Shown one piece after another: positions 1 to 31,275 of a DNA stretch of 64,000 nucleotides (positions are counted from its first letter, which is position 1; every line of letters begins with the position of its first letter). Below the pieces are notes generated by a model. The model made no database searches. It had not been told where the DNA came from and was given only the letters and a program-made list of their open reading frames with translations. This stretch comes from Lates calcarifer. Taxonomy: Eukaryota > Chordata > Actinopteri > Centropomidae. Location: positions 2,635,101 through 2,699,100 of the forward strand of contig NC_066838.1 of assembly GCF_001640805.2 (NCBI RefSeq), written 5' to 3'. Both the position numbers and the translations under genes were made by a program.

Positions 1-578
1 CGCGTCTGCCATACTCAGTTTTCTCCCTCTCCTCTGGAGATTAGCTGTTGACTTAAACCATTTACCAACGGTGATTAACTTGTGTCTTGATATTAATGTT
101 TTGTTGTCTGGCACACCTGTCTGGAGGAAATAGGCCCTGTTTGAATGGTTTAGTTTTGAAGGAAGGTTGCATATCTGACCTCCAACCTATCAGGCTCTAT
201 AACATCTTTTGATCCACTTTATTTTTATCATTTGGAATCAGGGGTTGGGGCAAAAATATTGGTGCCCTCAACTTCATGTGCAGCACAGAGCTGCTGCCTG
301 TGACTGGTTCACTCATTCACTGGCATTAATAAACATTCATTTAGCAGCTCCTTGTTTAAAAATAGAAGATAGCTGAAATAATCACCGTTTTGTTTTGGTG
401 CCATAGTCAAGATGAGGAGAGGATCCAAAGAAAACATTTATATTGCTGGTGAGCGTCTTGCTTTTTTATAAAAGGACATATAAGATTCAGCCCCTGCCCA
501 CCCCAGTAAATCTCATACAGTTCCTTACATGAAATGAGTGTTTTAAATTGTTGAAATTAGTTAGTAGAATTTCTCTGA

Positions 579-13180
<12,602 letters not shown>

Positions 13181-14647
13181 GGCTCGAGACACGCAAACAC
13201 ATACGGAGAAAACGCAAACTTTCCTGGAGTGCAGGAGCATTACGGAGGTGAAAATGGAAGGATGGAAAGATGAAGGAGAGATGTTGAAATACAATAGAAA
13301 TATAATTCAAAAACAAAAAGGGAATTCAGGTTATTTAAATAAATGGCAACTTAAAAAAAATCAACCCAGGGAGCACTCTGTCAGAAGAAAAGTGACGCGG
13401 ACCAAAATCCACACCATGCTGCTGCTGGGATTAGGAGGAGGAAGCAGATCCTTCAGTCAGAATGGATGGAAAAGAAGAATAATGTTACTGGAACCTGTAT
13501 CTGGGGTGTTTAATATGCTGTATGTTTACCTGTTGTCTCTTTTGTGTCCTTAACTGTTTTTGGAGGTTTCACTGTTTCACTGCGTGGCTGTTCAGTTTTT
13601 GCGCCTCACATCAACTAAAATGTGGTGGAACGCGAACACAGGGGATTGCTCCCAGGAGCTTGGTGACGTGAAGAGGAGCACATGGATGAGTTGGACGGGA
13701 AGACTCTCAGTGCTGTCCTGTAGCATTCACTGTGGCGAGTGTGTGTGTGTTCCCTGGCTCTAGGAGCTCTCTGATTCATGACCACACACAAACACCCCAG
13801 CAATATGAAGCATGCACTAAGCTGAATTTGTGTTTGCTTTGTGGTATTACTGCAGCAAAGACGTCAACAGTGCAATGTTGACTCAGTTTAGTGGGAAAAA
13901 ATTTCTTCAAGCAAGGTCATGAGACAGAACCAGGAACAGTGTACGTTGTTTATTTTTCATGGGACGGCTGATATCATGTTTTAAAAAGCAGCAGATAAAC
14001 TTTTTTTTCTTTTTTTGTAAACTGAAATGATCATAGTAATAGTGCACACATTTCAAATTCAGTTAGTCATATCAATAGTATTTATCAATATAGGAATTGC
14101 ACTTCATTTCAATTAATAGTTTTGTGGTACAATAATTATTGTTATATATGAATTATTTAAACTTGTGAACATTTAATTGTAACTTATTGCCATTTATGTT
14201 ATTGAGGTTTATTTATTTGAAGCAATCTATTTATTAACTTGGTTTTGTAACACACAAAAATGCATCTTTACTGATTATCATGGTCAAAGCGATTTGCAGA
14301 TGTCTTACATCAATATTTTAAGAATCTATATAGATAACTGACAAGGCATATTTTGTTTTTTAAAAAATCTTTTTAAGTGCAGATGTTTTATAAATGATAA
14401 ATTGTTTTGATAATTTTACAAAAAAAGTTAGTTTTTTGGGTTGTTCTTGTTTTTCTCCATTTTGTTTATGTTTTTTCTGTTACTGCTACATTCAGAAACC
14501 CACTGCTGAGAAAAAAGAAAGTATGTATTTATTATTTATTTAATATGAAAGAAACTGACTGATATGGCTGTATATTTATTTTGTTATTTATGTGCGTGAT
14601 GTGACGATTGAGTCTGAGTAGTCTTAAAGATCCACTGCTAATATTTA

Positions 14648-14653
14648 AATAAA
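14648..14653 (+). terminator. Proximal poly(A) signal AATAAA for myt1
   Basis: Canonical hexamer about 1.47 kb after the myt1 stop codon, in an AU-rich context. It would give a short 3' UTR isoform. No transcript evidence was available. Confidence 0.45.
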
Positions 14654-17600
14654 GAAACAAAATCAATACAAATACTGTTTGATTACTTAGGCTTATACCT
14701 AGACATACCAGCAGCTGATTGTAAAGACAAAAATAACCCAACAACAGCAATCACTGTTCTGTTGCTATCTGGTCTCTGTGTGTTTGTTTTTGTCAGGTGA
14801 AAGACAACCAAGAAAAGTTGAAAAAAAAGGACAAAAAACAAACAAACAAAAAACCCACAGAGTTAAAAAATGTTACCTCTCCCAAGCGCTTTGTAGCGGC
14901 CACCACTGGCTCACCCAAAACCTCTGTAATGTACCTTAGATGCTTAAGTAATGCTTTTTGATTCTTTTTATTCTTATTTATAATTTTCATCAGTATAATG
15001 GTACATATATAGAGCTCTATTCCAGCAGTGTTTTAGGCTGGATGTATGGGTCTAAAACACACACACACACACAACATATCCAACCATCGAGGATACTGTA
15101 GGATGGCCTACTTTGACAAACTTCTATCAGATAAACATACACACCCTTGTAGCCTTACTCTAGATTTTAATTTTTTGATGCACAAAGTGCCACTGAAAAG
15201 AAAACAAAAAGAGAACTCACTTTCTTTCCTGATTCTTCGCATTTCTGCAATGTAACAATGTCTGGTCCCAGGAAGACCACGGCATCAAGAGAGTGGTGAT
15301 TGTTTCAGATGCCTTTATTTCTCTGCCAAGATGGCCATAAGTACACTATATATACATTCTGTATAAATAGATTTTAAAGATGCTATATATATGAATATAA
15401 ACATACATATATTTTTCCAGTGTAATTGTTGACTTGCTCTTCTTCTCTTGTATTACCTTCTCAAAGGGTCACTCACTGTCTAGAGGAGATGTGAGAGGCG
15501 TTATCAATAGGAGGCAGTTACACCTTATTTAATATCACTACGACCTGCTCAACTGTGGCTTTAAACATACCATTCAGTCAAGCTGAAGGCAAAGTAGGCA
15601 TTGTTGATGATAACAGTACAATACTTTGGAAGTGTTTTCATAGGTTTCCTTTTTTCCTTTCCTTTATTTGTTTGTTCTTGATCCAGAAATGTCAAAAACA
15701 TCTACTGTATGTTGTGCTACTGAATCTGAGAAATGACTGTCAATTTGAAACTAGATGGTTGGCTCTTTGTTCCTAAGTGTCATGTGAGTTCATGTATATT
15801 AAAAAAAAAGATGATGCCTCTGAATAATGTTCTGCACATATTGTTGTGCAGTTATTGTATTGTTAATGGTAAGGCCTGCTCGCTGTGAGCCCATTCTCTC
15901 TAATGTTGAAACAAGCAAGTAGGAGACTTTAGTGTAACCTGCCTTTGAGTGATCCGTCGCAGCTACTGTGGTGTACAGTATGATACCCTTGTGTAACGCT
16001 GATGTCAAAGGCATGTTGTAAATGTGCTGTTAGCCAATGTAGAATGAAACTCCTTTGTGCACTTTCTAACTGTTGAAAATGCCAGCATTTGATTCTTAAC
16101 TTGGGAGAACCCCAATAGATCATGGGCAATAGCAAGTATTCACCCCCACTGGAGGGCGCATTACAAAGCATTGTCACACCTGTATGTTGCTGTCCATATA
16201 GAGAACAACCTGTGTGTTATGTCAGATAGAGACATCTCTTTGATTCAGGGGGTTCAAAGCTCGAAAATGTATAAAAAGGAAGTGGTACTTTCTTTTCCAA
16301 ACAAAAACCAAAAGAGACTGACAGGAAGCAGAGTTTGGTTCTCAGGTGACCGGGGAGAGCTGCTGAAGCAGAACAGAGCAATGCCATAGGTCAGCCAGTC
16401 AGCTGAGGCTAGAGGCGATAGCAGCGGCTGGATCAAGGCCACGTGTGAAATGAGATGAGTGTGTGGGAGTGGGAAATTGATTTGCCAGGCTACACAATCT
16501 CCCCCTTGTTTTAGGAGGAGGTGTTTGTTGCATAAATATGTGTCTATCACTCAAAAGAATGTCAAAGCTTTTTATGACTTTTACACCCCCACCCCCCCTC
16601 CCCCTCCCCCTCTTCATGTCTTGTGTAACCTTTCCTCAGGAAAGATAGTTTTGATGCATTTGGTTAACAAAGTAGCATATCCTTCCTCTCTTTAAATGCA
16701 CGACAATACTACCAGAGAGTGTTAAGACTGTGAATATTCTCCTAACTTATTTGATATGGCATGACCCCTTTTAAACTGCTTGATGAAATTGTCTACTGAG
16801 GTATGTAAATGAATAACACTGAGGCCATGAAAGCATAGCATTTTCAAAAAATGTCAGCTGAGAAGGCAAATGCAGCCTACGGTTGGTTCTGCGCCCACGC
16901 ACTGTATGTTTTCTTATTTACATAAAAGTACTGAGTGATGGAGTGAGGAGCTTTATTATTCTAAATAGCAAAGAAAATTAAAAAAAATAGAAACAGGGCC
17001 CAGTTTCCCTGAAGCACCTGGAATGAAAATGAATTTAACATGATGACACTTTCAGGGAAACCAGTCCAGACCAAAATCCAGCTGTGCATTTAAGAGGGGG
17101 GAGGCACACCTTTGCATCCTGGTTTCATGTTAGGTTCAGATGTGAAGAGCAGAGCGGTCACACTTTGACTCATGAGAGAGAAATGTCAAGTTGAGTGACA
17201 CTTTTCATCAACCTGAGCAAAACCAAAAGCCCCCCTCTCCTCCCCCTTCTCCCTGCTGTAGTTACAAGCTGTTTGGTCTTATCATGTGTGCCTTTCTCAC
17301 TCCACTCATTTCAAGATATGGTGTGTTTACACTTGGCAAACCTGGTTCAAATTCTGCTGAAAACATTTGGTCTGGATCTAGATCTCTTAGCCAATACTTT
17401 CGGGGAAGTTGGCGGTGGGGTTATTATGTATAGGGAAATAAAATAAATGTGTCTTTTACATGCAGGTAGAGGCCATTTTGTGACAGAGATACAAAACAAC
17501 AAGCTTTTGTTAGGCTAAAGAAACTGTGATATCACTCTGTCGATTCAGGTACCAAACTGCATGGACTGTTTCTGTGAAGGAATCTGAAGAACATCATCAC

Positions 17601-18208
17601 CATCATCCCTAGATAATGCATCAGTGTGCAGGGCATTATTTTGAAACAAGTGGAAGTCTCTGTACATATTTGTATTAAGAAGAAACAGTGTTATTGTTGT
17701 TGTATTGAAGAAGAAGTTAAAAATGAAAAAAAAAGAAAAAAAAGAATAGTTTGTGACAAAGAAAAAAAATCCACAGCCAAGGGTTGTCCTGCTAGCACAT
17801 TTTTACAGAGAAGAGCTATTTTTACTGGTGATTTTCTAGGCATTGATATTGATATCCTTTTAAGAAAGTACAAAACTTCCAAAATTACAAGCACTTCCAC
17901 AACGATAGATTGTATGGTAATTTTTGTTACTTTTGTAGATGTGGTTGTTCCTTTGCTACTGCACCATTTTGTAAAGTGGGACAGGCCTTGGCTGTGTGTC
18001 CTCGGGGTCTCATGTTTTTTTCTTTTTTTTTTTCTGTTTTTTTTTGGTTTGGGAAGTAAAACACTGTAGATGGGCCGAATTTGTGACTGTGTGTTTGTGT
18101 ACTTGTGTACATGTTCCCCTGTTCCTGTGTCAGTGTTATAAACCAGAGAAGTGATGTCAGTTATTGTGGGGGTATGAACCATTTTAAATGTTCTCTATGA
18201 AAAACACA

Positions 18209-18214
18209 AATAAA
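18209..18214 (+). terminator. Distal poly(A) signal AATAAA for myt1
   Basis: Canonical hexamer followed within about 35 bases by a long GT-rich tract (18247 onward), the classic downstream element. This is the better of the candidate 3' ends for the long transcript. Confidence 0.55.
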
Positions 18215-18246
18215 GAATCATAGACAAGAATGACTCTGTCATATTT

Positions 18247-18249
18247 GTC

Positions 18250-18290
<41 letters not shown>

Positions 18291-18446
18291 TTTGGGAAGG
18301 TTTGTTTTTGGGATCAAAACTTGGTTTAAAGATAAGGTTGGAATAAGGTTAGAGTTGGGGCAGGGTATTTAGTTGTAATGGTTTAAGTTAGGGTAAGAGA
18401 CCAGGAGAGGCATTTTGTCACTGCAGGTCCCCACAAAAGGAAACAG

Positions 18447-18535
<89 letters not shown>

Positions 18536-18540
18536 GGAGA
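18247..18540. repeat. Microsatellite cluster: (GT)n and compound (GT)n(GA)n
   Basis: A (GT)n tract at about 18247-18288 is followed, after about 160 bases, by a compound (GT)n(GA)n tract at 18447-18537. Both lie just downstream of the myt1 distal poly(A) signal. Confidence 0.95.
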
Positions 18541-19875
18541 ATATTTTTTAATCAAACATTGCCATGACACCAGGGCAAGTGAAGTATAGGTGTAAGTCAT
18601 GCACTGACACACAATGCATGGCCAAGCAGTCAGATAACACACACTGCTATCATGACTGGTGAACAAAATGGGGGACTTTGGTGGGCTGTTAACATGTAGT
18701 TACATGTAGTCCTCAGGCTGAGCTGTACTGACATCTGCTGGACCATTCAGTGAACATACATGTGTAAACTTGCTAACAGTGAGTATTTCCCTTAGAGCTT
18801 GTCTTTCTGCAGCTGCTGACATGAAAAATGATTAAGCTTAATGTCACACACTTTCAAGCACACATTCACATTCATTTTGTAACATGCTGATCCTCAGATT
18901 TAAGTGGAAGGAGGTAGGACTAAGTTTTATGTGGGTTCTCTGTCACTTATTATGCACCGGAGAGACAACAGCCCTCTCTGACACAAGGGCAGATGTAGAT
19001 ACAAATGTGACATGGCTGGATTAAGCAAAAATTAGATACTAGGCCCATTATTAATCTGCCATTCCTCACACTTCCAACTGTGTGCAGCTCATCTATGCGG
19101 GTATACTGCTTGGCTTCAGGTTAACACGTTAATTCAGGAATATGTAACATATATGCAAACTGAAAAAACATGGGCCTAGAAATTAAATTATGACCCAGGG
19201 GCCCTCTTTAAAACAGGGCCTCAAGATCAAGTAGTGCAGCAGGAATCACCTTGAGGTCCTTACTGTCAGCTGATGTCACTTCTTAGTGGTGCATATTTTT
19301 CTCTCAGATTTTTAATAATCAAAAACAAGCCAACATCACTGCAGAGACATGAGGGAGAGTTGCATCAAATGCGTAGATATAATAAAAATAATGACACCCG
19401 ACTATGCCAGTCGGAGGTCACAAAAGTTAATATTGATTTGGTGTGTACATTTGCAAAGACCATGTCGGACACCGTAGTTTTCTCTGGTCCCCTGCCCAAT
19501 CTGACCAGTGATGACATAGAGAGAGACCATATTTCTCCTGTGTTAGCCTCTCTACATTAACTCCCAGTCAAATCCAGAATAGAATTCAAAATCCTCCTCC
19601 TCACTTACAAAGACCTTAATGGTCAGGCTCCATCTTACCTAGAGTTTCTAAGAGTAGAATGGGAGGCAGAGTCTTCAGTTATCAGGCTCCTCTACTGTGG
19701 AACCTCCTCCCAGTTTGGGTCCAGGAGGCAGACACCCTCTGTACCTTTAAGAGTCGGCTTAAAACTTTCCTCTTTGATAAAGCTTATAGTTAGGGTTGGC
19801 TCAGGCTTGAACCATCCCTTAGTTATGCTGCTATTGGCCTAGACTGCCGGGAGATCTGCCATGATGCACTGAGCT

Positions 19876-19907
<32 letters not shown>

Positions 19908-22075
19908 AGTATGGATATATATTAAACGTTACTAACTCAATATCTTCTCTTTCCCATAGTGTTGTGCTCTCCCGTCTCTCTCTCCTCTTCTGTCTCTTTC
20001 TGCAGGTATTTCTGCCTCTGGAGCTGTAGAGTCTGATCTGTGATGACAAGTCTCCTGCTGCTCCTACAACTCCACTCAACACCTGCTGCTAGAATTAGAA
20101 ATGACTTACACTGCTATTAGTTGTTAGTAGTAATAGTATTATTGGCATCACCTTACATCTTATATGGAACCTGTGCTATGCTATGTTCTTCTCCCACTAT
20201 TCTCTACCCCTACTCTCTTCATTTGTAAATAGTTACTTTATATGTTGTATAAGGGACATCTGAATGTCCTGATAAAAGGAAATACCATTTTGATGGAAAT
20301 GGTACACTGCTGATGAATTTTGACATGGGCACAATATCATGCTGTCTAGTGTGGCCTGTATGTGGCTTCTGATCAATAAGTGCAACCTGAACATTTTTTC
20401 TTTTATACTGCTACATCCAAGGTGATTACACAGAGATTAATTCAAATAAACTAGGATTAAAATAAATTACAAAGGATCCCCTTTATATGAAACTAAGACA
20501 TAAATGTTGTGAAATGATTTCATTTCCCCAAACATAATTTGTGTGATGTTCTGGTTTGAAAATATTGACTATTGTCCATCTACCTTAACAAGATTACATT
20601 TTTTAAAAGCTGGATTCTGGCCAGTGGTGAGTATGTTTGTGAAAAGGAGATGTGTTACAGAAGGACAAAGTTAGTCAGAAATAAATATGATGGATAGAAT
20701 TTCTCCCACACTCTTAGTGAGAGGTGTTATCTCTGTAAGAGACACTGGCAGGTTGGTCCTCCTTCATCACTTCATCTTGAGGCCACATGTCAAATCTAGT
20801 TTTAAGACCTTGTTTGACTGTATTTTGTGCTCATATGTTACATATTCCTAAACTGATATGTTTAAATCAATGTACCTTACAGAAAACCAAGGCCAGGTAG
20901 TATTCCAGTGTACAGAGGAAAAACTGTAAATATTTCAAAGAGAGTGGGAGGAACAGGGGTTTGATATGGGAACCCAGGGAAGGTCAGGTAAATCCAGCCT
21001 TGCTCAGGGCTTGTGACCCCCTTGAACAAATTTCTATCTCACGTGACCCCCTGTCTACCAGTTGTGACCAGTTCAACCAAAGAACACAGTTTTTCTTGTT
21101 GTTTGAGTAACACTTACAACGCTGATGCTGATACCAATGTTGGAATGAGTACAAATTCAATGACACATATTTATATTTAAAAAATTGATATAACCTTCTT
21201 TCACATGATGGTCAGCGGCTGTTATGGGTGGTTATAGTACCATCTACTGGATCTTCTCCAAAGCTCCAGCTGGGTAAGCTGTGCAAAAAAAAAAACAAAA
21301 AAACAATACAACATTTAGCCAGCATAAAACTGCTTTAGGTACACCCAACAAAAAAATACAGAAATAATTTTTTGTTGCAAGAAATGGTACTGTGTGGTGG
21401 TTTTAGAGCAGTAAAGCAAGGATGCTTCCAAAATTCATATCATGAATAGCTTTTATTTATCAGTTAATTTCATATAAAGTTCAGGAAACAGAAATAAGTC
21501 AAATAAAATCTGTATTTGTGTGTAGGTAGCTTGTTCCAGCATCGTCTTGCTGCAGAATAGATCTGGGACTGATCATGCCACTCACTCATTTTTTTGTGTG
21601 TGATGAATAAATATGTAAACATCTAAAGTGGCTAATAGTGCAAAGTGCTGGATAGATATTTTTCTGCTTGCAACCTTGTGTCCCAGTAAGTCATCGCAGT
21701 GTGACAGTGAGCCAGTATGAACAATACCAAGACCCTGAAACTGCCATCATTCATTTTACTATTTAAACCTGTGCTTCTCCTGCTGTAACATGTCAAAATG
21801 TCCTCCCTGAAGACAGGACTGACGTCAGGTCAGAGGCCTACTGCCCAGGTGAAGGCCCATTAGAACAAAGCATTAACTAGCGAAGCTTATTCAATTACAT
21901 TATTAATTTAAGGCCGTTTAAAGCTCGAAACAGTCTCTCAAGCTACTTAGAGCACAGATTGAGGCTGAGCTTAAAAGCAAACTCATCTCTGATTGGCTGA
22001 GTCCCGTGGTAAAAATAATCCCATAAAAACAGACAAACCTGACGAGAGTAAAAACTATGGACCGTTCAGTCTTTC
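18540..22075. other. Intergenic region between myt1 and pcmtd2
   Basis: No open reading frame with family resemblance and no convincing splice structure. The only recognised content is the LINE 3' end at 19440-20290, with its CT run at 19875-19902, and a degenerate repeat-like block near 20960-21080 ('cttgtgacccccttgaac'). Confidence 0.6.
19440..20290 (+). mobile_element. Decayed non-LTR retrotransposon 3' end (L2/Rex-like)
   Basis: Translation around 19540-19800 gives the typical C-terminal end of fish LINE reverse-transcriptase ORFs: SPVLASLH, a stop in place of the usual Trp, then LPVKSRIEFKILLLTYK and LNGQAPSYL. Later fragments resemble LWN-LP and TFKSRLKTFLFDKA, with frameshifts and a deletion after YLEF. 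A 3' UTR-like tail with a CT run follows. The copy is dead and truncated to its last few hundred bases. L2 and Rex1-type families share this end, so the family is not certain. Confidence 0.65.
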
Positions 22076-22079
22076 ATAG

Positions 22080-22800
22080 AGCTAAAATACTCGTCTACGT
22101 GTGTGACCTCTGCTCGTTAGGAACCACATGAGGACTGCTCCAGCTCTTCAGCCATGACTGCTGCTGAACGTGGGCCATCCTCCTCTGGCCGTTATTTTGC
22201 GTCTATTACGTCTGACGTCAGAGCGTCAGCTGGCCGAATGTTTACATCCAGCAGTTGTGTGTTACTGGATCCCCCAACAACAAAAAGGCTCAACACAAGG
22301 AAAACCGCTAAGACAGTGAATATCAGTCGGCATTTCCACAAGGTAGAGGACTCGCTTTCTCAGGGCTGAGTGTGGAGGCTCGGTGGAGGCTGCGGGTTTG
22401 TTTTCACAGCGCTCACTCAGCTGTTGTCATTCTTGTCTCGATTTTTCCTCTCTTCCAGCCAAAGCGAGAATGCGGTTATTTCTGTTTGTGTTGACCTTGC
22501 CACTGCGCGACAGCGTGTTGTAGGTGCAGTATTTAGTTTTTGTTGGTCATGTCAGGCGATTGTTAGACGAAGAGAGCTCGCATTTTTTGTGTTTATTCGA
22601 AACTGGATCACCTGAGTGGCGCAAATAGCAGCCGCGCCACCACCACCACGCAGGCTGTGGATGTATGCGGTGAAATGAACCCTGTTGGACTCACGGGTCG
22701 TGCTCTCTCCTTTGACTCGTCTGAATAACGATGTAAACGAAAGAGCGGACCTGGTAGCTGGTCCAGTGAATCAGCCAGTGAATTGAGAAGCTCAAATGGT
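22080..22800 (+). promoter_or_regulatory. CpG-rich promoter / 5' UTR zone of pcmtd2 (inferred)
   Basis: The local CpG density (for example around 22150-22250, 22490-22520 and 22615-22700) is far above the surrounding AT-rich DNA. A consensus-like TGACGTCA (CRE) occurs at about 22212-22219. The zone lies 1.4-2 kb upstream of the acceptor for the first pcmtd2 coding exon (24140), which starts only five bases before the ATG, so a non-coding first exon is expected here. Its exact donor is not resolved; candidates are the GTAGAG near 22342 and the GTAGTG near 22799. Confidence 0.5.
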
Positions 22801-23452
22801 AGTGTTTGCAGGAAGTGTGTACCCTACTAGCCTACTAAACCACTTAGTTTGTTACAGAATGGCTTACAGTGCCCTCTTGAGATCATTTGTGTTAATACCC
22901 TGAAGAAGCAGAGTATGATCTTGTTCATAGGGGCGACAGCCCATCCTGGATTTCCTCCCTGAAAATGGCTTTTCATTTGATTCAGTATTTGACAACATCC
23001 TCTTAAGCTCAACTAGTGCCATCAAAGGCAGGAAGTCCAGAAACATTTAAATGCACATAGTCCTTTGTTCTTTTATAGCCTCATGACTATGGCCAGCATT
23101 TGGCAGCCAGCGCACCCTGTGATCTCTGTCCTTTGGCATTGCCCTCTGGTGTTGTTTTTAACACTGCTCTGAACCACAGCCACAGCAGCATTCACACCTA
23201 CAGTTGTATTCTGCTGCCAAAAGCTTCATTTGGTCCTGTAAAGTTGGTTGGCTCAGGCTTTATTCGTGCACAAAGTCTCAAAGAGCGAGGCAGTGGATAC
23301 ATTATGAATCAATAACCACCACTTGGTGCTGTCAGATCAGACATGTTGTGATTGTATCAGGAGCTTAGCTACAGTATGCACATTTTAAGTTATTGCAGAC
23401 CTTACAGAAGTTCTTTATGAATATGACAGTCACAGTGAGTTGTGTGGTTTTA

Positions 23453-23690
23453 TGGCTGCAACAAATGATTGTTTTTTACACTGAATAGTATGCTGATTAC
23501 AGTTTATTGATTTACTGTTTAGTCTTGATGTAAAAAAAAAAATGCAGTTTATCAATGTCTTCATGTTGCCTGTTTTGTACAACCAACAGATCAAAACAAT
23601 CAAAGATTTTTCATTTACTAAGAAAAATGAGAAACTTGGATTAGAAGTTGTTTGGCATTTTTTTGATTAACTCTTTTAGATCTAGTTCAG
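23453..23690. mobile_element. Degenerate hAT-like MITE copy
   Basis: It begins 'ggctgcaacaaatgattg' and contains 'tttattgatttactgtttag' and a 'tttttgattaactc'-like end. This is the pattern of a common fish non-autonomous element with GGCTGCAACTAA ends and ATCGATTA-like internal motifs. The copy at 59599-59875 starts the same way. Terminal inverted repeats are too decayed to define exact edges. Confidence 0.45.
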
Positions 23691-24040
23691 TGTCCATGTG
23701 GTTCATGGGAGTTGTACTACTAAGATTCAGCTTTCCACTCTTTTGATTGCCCATGAAAGAACATACACAGTATCATTTAAAGACTTTTATATTGAGTGTA
23801 AAGTGTGAGATTGCGCAAATATAAAGTCTCAAGTTTCTCAGCCCTGAAATCTCCCATCAATAAACATGGTAGACTCTCGAAGTCGATTGAAGAAATGTAA
23901 AACCAAAACCAAAACAAAACAAAAATAAGTAGAAAATGTAGCTCCAAGTAGAATGCTGTATTCATGGTGTGTCTCTCAACAACAGGACATCTGTTTTTGT
24001 AGATTTCCCCTCAGTCCCGATGACAGTGAATGATAATTAA

Positions 24041-28999
<4,959 letters not shown>

Positions 29000-31275
29000 G
29001 CCAGATGGAGCCACAGTTCCTGAGTCAGAGCCCAGAGCGACAACCCAGCTGAGGGGCTGAGGCCTCTGTTACAACCCCACCACCACCTGTACAAGGCAGG
29101 ACAACATGCCACCTACCTTACTGATGCTCAGCTCCACCTTGGATCTCTTTCTCTCTCTCACCTGTCCTCATCCTCTCCATCAACCATCATCTTTCCCGCT
29201 CCTCCCGCTCTGCCTCCCACTGTTCTTGATTTGTTTCCTGACACTGTAAAGAGTCAGCTCTGTTTGTCCAGCTGAGGGGGGAGGGAGAGTTATGCTACTC
29301 TGGGAATAGAAACAATTCACACCAATGTTTCAGACAACCAAACATTGTGTCTCCTGAGGTGCAAAGACATAGAAATTGGTGCATAATACAAACACTTTAT
29401 TAATTTGCTCTACAGCTCTGTACAACTAATTTACTAATCGAGCATTTGTCTGACAAAAGCTTAACAGCCCACACTTTCCTAAGAATCCACAGCTTATAAA
29501 AGGCAACTTAGTGGTGCTGAGAAGGAGCTCCATCATTGTTTAGTCTCCTGTAGTGGACTAGACATTGCAACAGAGTTCAAACACTGTAGCAACAAACAGA
29601 GAGCAGCTTACCAAGAGACCAGATGGTATAGGGCTTTACCAGCTCTGTTCTATCCACCAATTACAGCTGTACCCCATGTTAGAGAGTATATGATGAAGTC
29701 ATGTTGAAGCTGGTTTGTCCACATGAGGTGGTGTGTGTGATATCATCTACTAGGGATGGTGTAATTTTCAACATAGAGTTGGCTCAGGCTCAGCTTCGTA
29801 AGTGAAGAAAACATTCATTCAAAGATTCAATGATGTGAGAAACATATTTTCTCTTTTACTATATCATATTTAATGATATTGTAGCTACAGCTAGTGACCA
29901 AGATGGTGTGGCAGATGTGATTATTTCCACTGATTTGCAAATGAAAGGGGAGCTCTGCCTTGAGCCCTCAGTCCATTAGATAATTGAACTTGAATTATCT
30001 GCTTTTCTAAGGCCAAGGGTTAGACATCATCTGGAGCATTTTGGGAGACTAGTTGATTTAGTAGAAGGTTGAGTTTTCCCTTTTTCTATGCATATGTTTC
30101 ATTGTATGAGTTAGCGTCTGTCTTTGTCTCCTGACTTTGTCGTACGGAGATGAAAACTGACCTAAATCCTTACATGTATCCAAAGGGCAGTCTCACTGTT
30201 TTTCTCTACATCTCACTGTATTCTCTGAACCAAAAGAGAACGACCATAAAAGATCACATACTTACTAATATTCCAATTTACATAAATAAACCAGCATGAT
30301 AAAAAGACATAACTGTTTTTGATGATTGACAGTGTGCAGGTTTTCTCTCACCGTGCTCACATTTTTTTCTTGTAATATCTTGATTTTTGAATTTTTGAGA
30401 CTTGAAGTGGTGTGTACATATGAAATGTTGTATGTTTTGTTTTGTGAACCATGAAAACATGAAGATACTTTGGTAAGTAGTACAGGTATCTTTTAATATT
30501 TTTTTCTCTTGTAGTTTCTAGTTTGATGGGGCATTATTCCTTTGTACCTTTTGCTTTTGTACCAAACTTTCTGCTCTCCTCTGTGCCAAACTTAAGTTGC
30601 ATGGACTAAATCTTGAGGAAACAGCAGATCAGCAGCTAGTCACTCATCTGAAGAAAAAAGCTGACAATTTGTTGGTGTTTTATCATTTCTAAAACTGCTC
30701 CACTGGTTGTGTATGTATTAGTTTTGATCATGTAAAGCCTAAAGATTTCTCCCATTTGAAAGTTTGTACCTTAAGAATGTCTTTGTTGAATAGCAAAGTG
30801 ATCTTTGCAGAAGCACCCTGTATTGGTAAATACAGCTCATTAAATTATGGATGTGATCACAATAATAAGAGGAATTTGAATATGTGCAGCTTATACTGGT
30901 AATAAATCCAACACTGAATGGGAGGATTGAGTCCAAAAAGCAGGACCTTATCAGGCCAGGAGCCTCATATCCTTTTTAATTCCTGCCAAGTGTAATGTCA
31001 TGCTTCACTGCTTGGTCATTTTACCATTTCTACTGCTGCTGGATCTGCCTTTGAGTACTGTATGTAGACCATTCCTTTATTCAACATGGGTACCATTCAT
31101 GTTTGGGTGTTGTGCAGTTGTGATTCTTTGCTGAATGTAAATGATCATGATGTTTTTTTTTTTTGTTTTTTTTTTTTTTTTTGCACTTAACATGAAATTT
31201 TGGTGAGACTGACTTGTTTTTCAAACGGAGCTATATTATTGACTGCTGTTAATAAAGGCCATTATATAAAACAAG
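29000..31275 (+). other. pcmtd2 3' untranslated region (inferred)
   Basis: Non-coding sequence following the stop, ending at an AATAAA at 31251-31256 preceded by long T runs (about 31152-31182). No alternative gene is visible. About 0.75 kb of unassigned sequence then separates it from the inferred end of the oppositely oriented kif3b transcript. Confidence 0.55.
31251..31256 (+). terminator. Poly(A) signal AATAAA for pcmtd2
   Basis: Canonical hexamer 2.25 kb after the pcmtd2 stop. The T-rich tract upstream (31152-31182) is consistent with a 3' end region. Transcript data would be needed to confirm use. Confidence 0.5.

Larger units (their letters stand above)
13181..18230 (+). other. myt1 3' untranslated region (inferred)
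   Basis: About 5 kb of AT-rich sequence without coding potential follows the stop. Poly(A) signals AATAAA are present at 14648-14653 and, just before a GT-rich tract, at 18209-18214, giving likely short and long 3' ends. AU-rich runs (for example ttatttattatttattta-like sequence near 14525) are present. The extent is inferred from the signals; long 3' UTRs are usual for MYT1 genes. The stretch at 16580-16610 is a C-rich run. Confidence 0.6.

Noticed and set aside
16567..16612. C-rich run in the myt1 3' UTR as a possible functional site
   Set aside because: Simple low-complexity sequence; nothing beyond composition supports a role.
17691..18182. Open frame of 163 codons on the minus strand in the myt1 3' UTR
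   Set aside because: Low-complexity Lys/Thr/Ser composition from A/T runs and no family resemblance.
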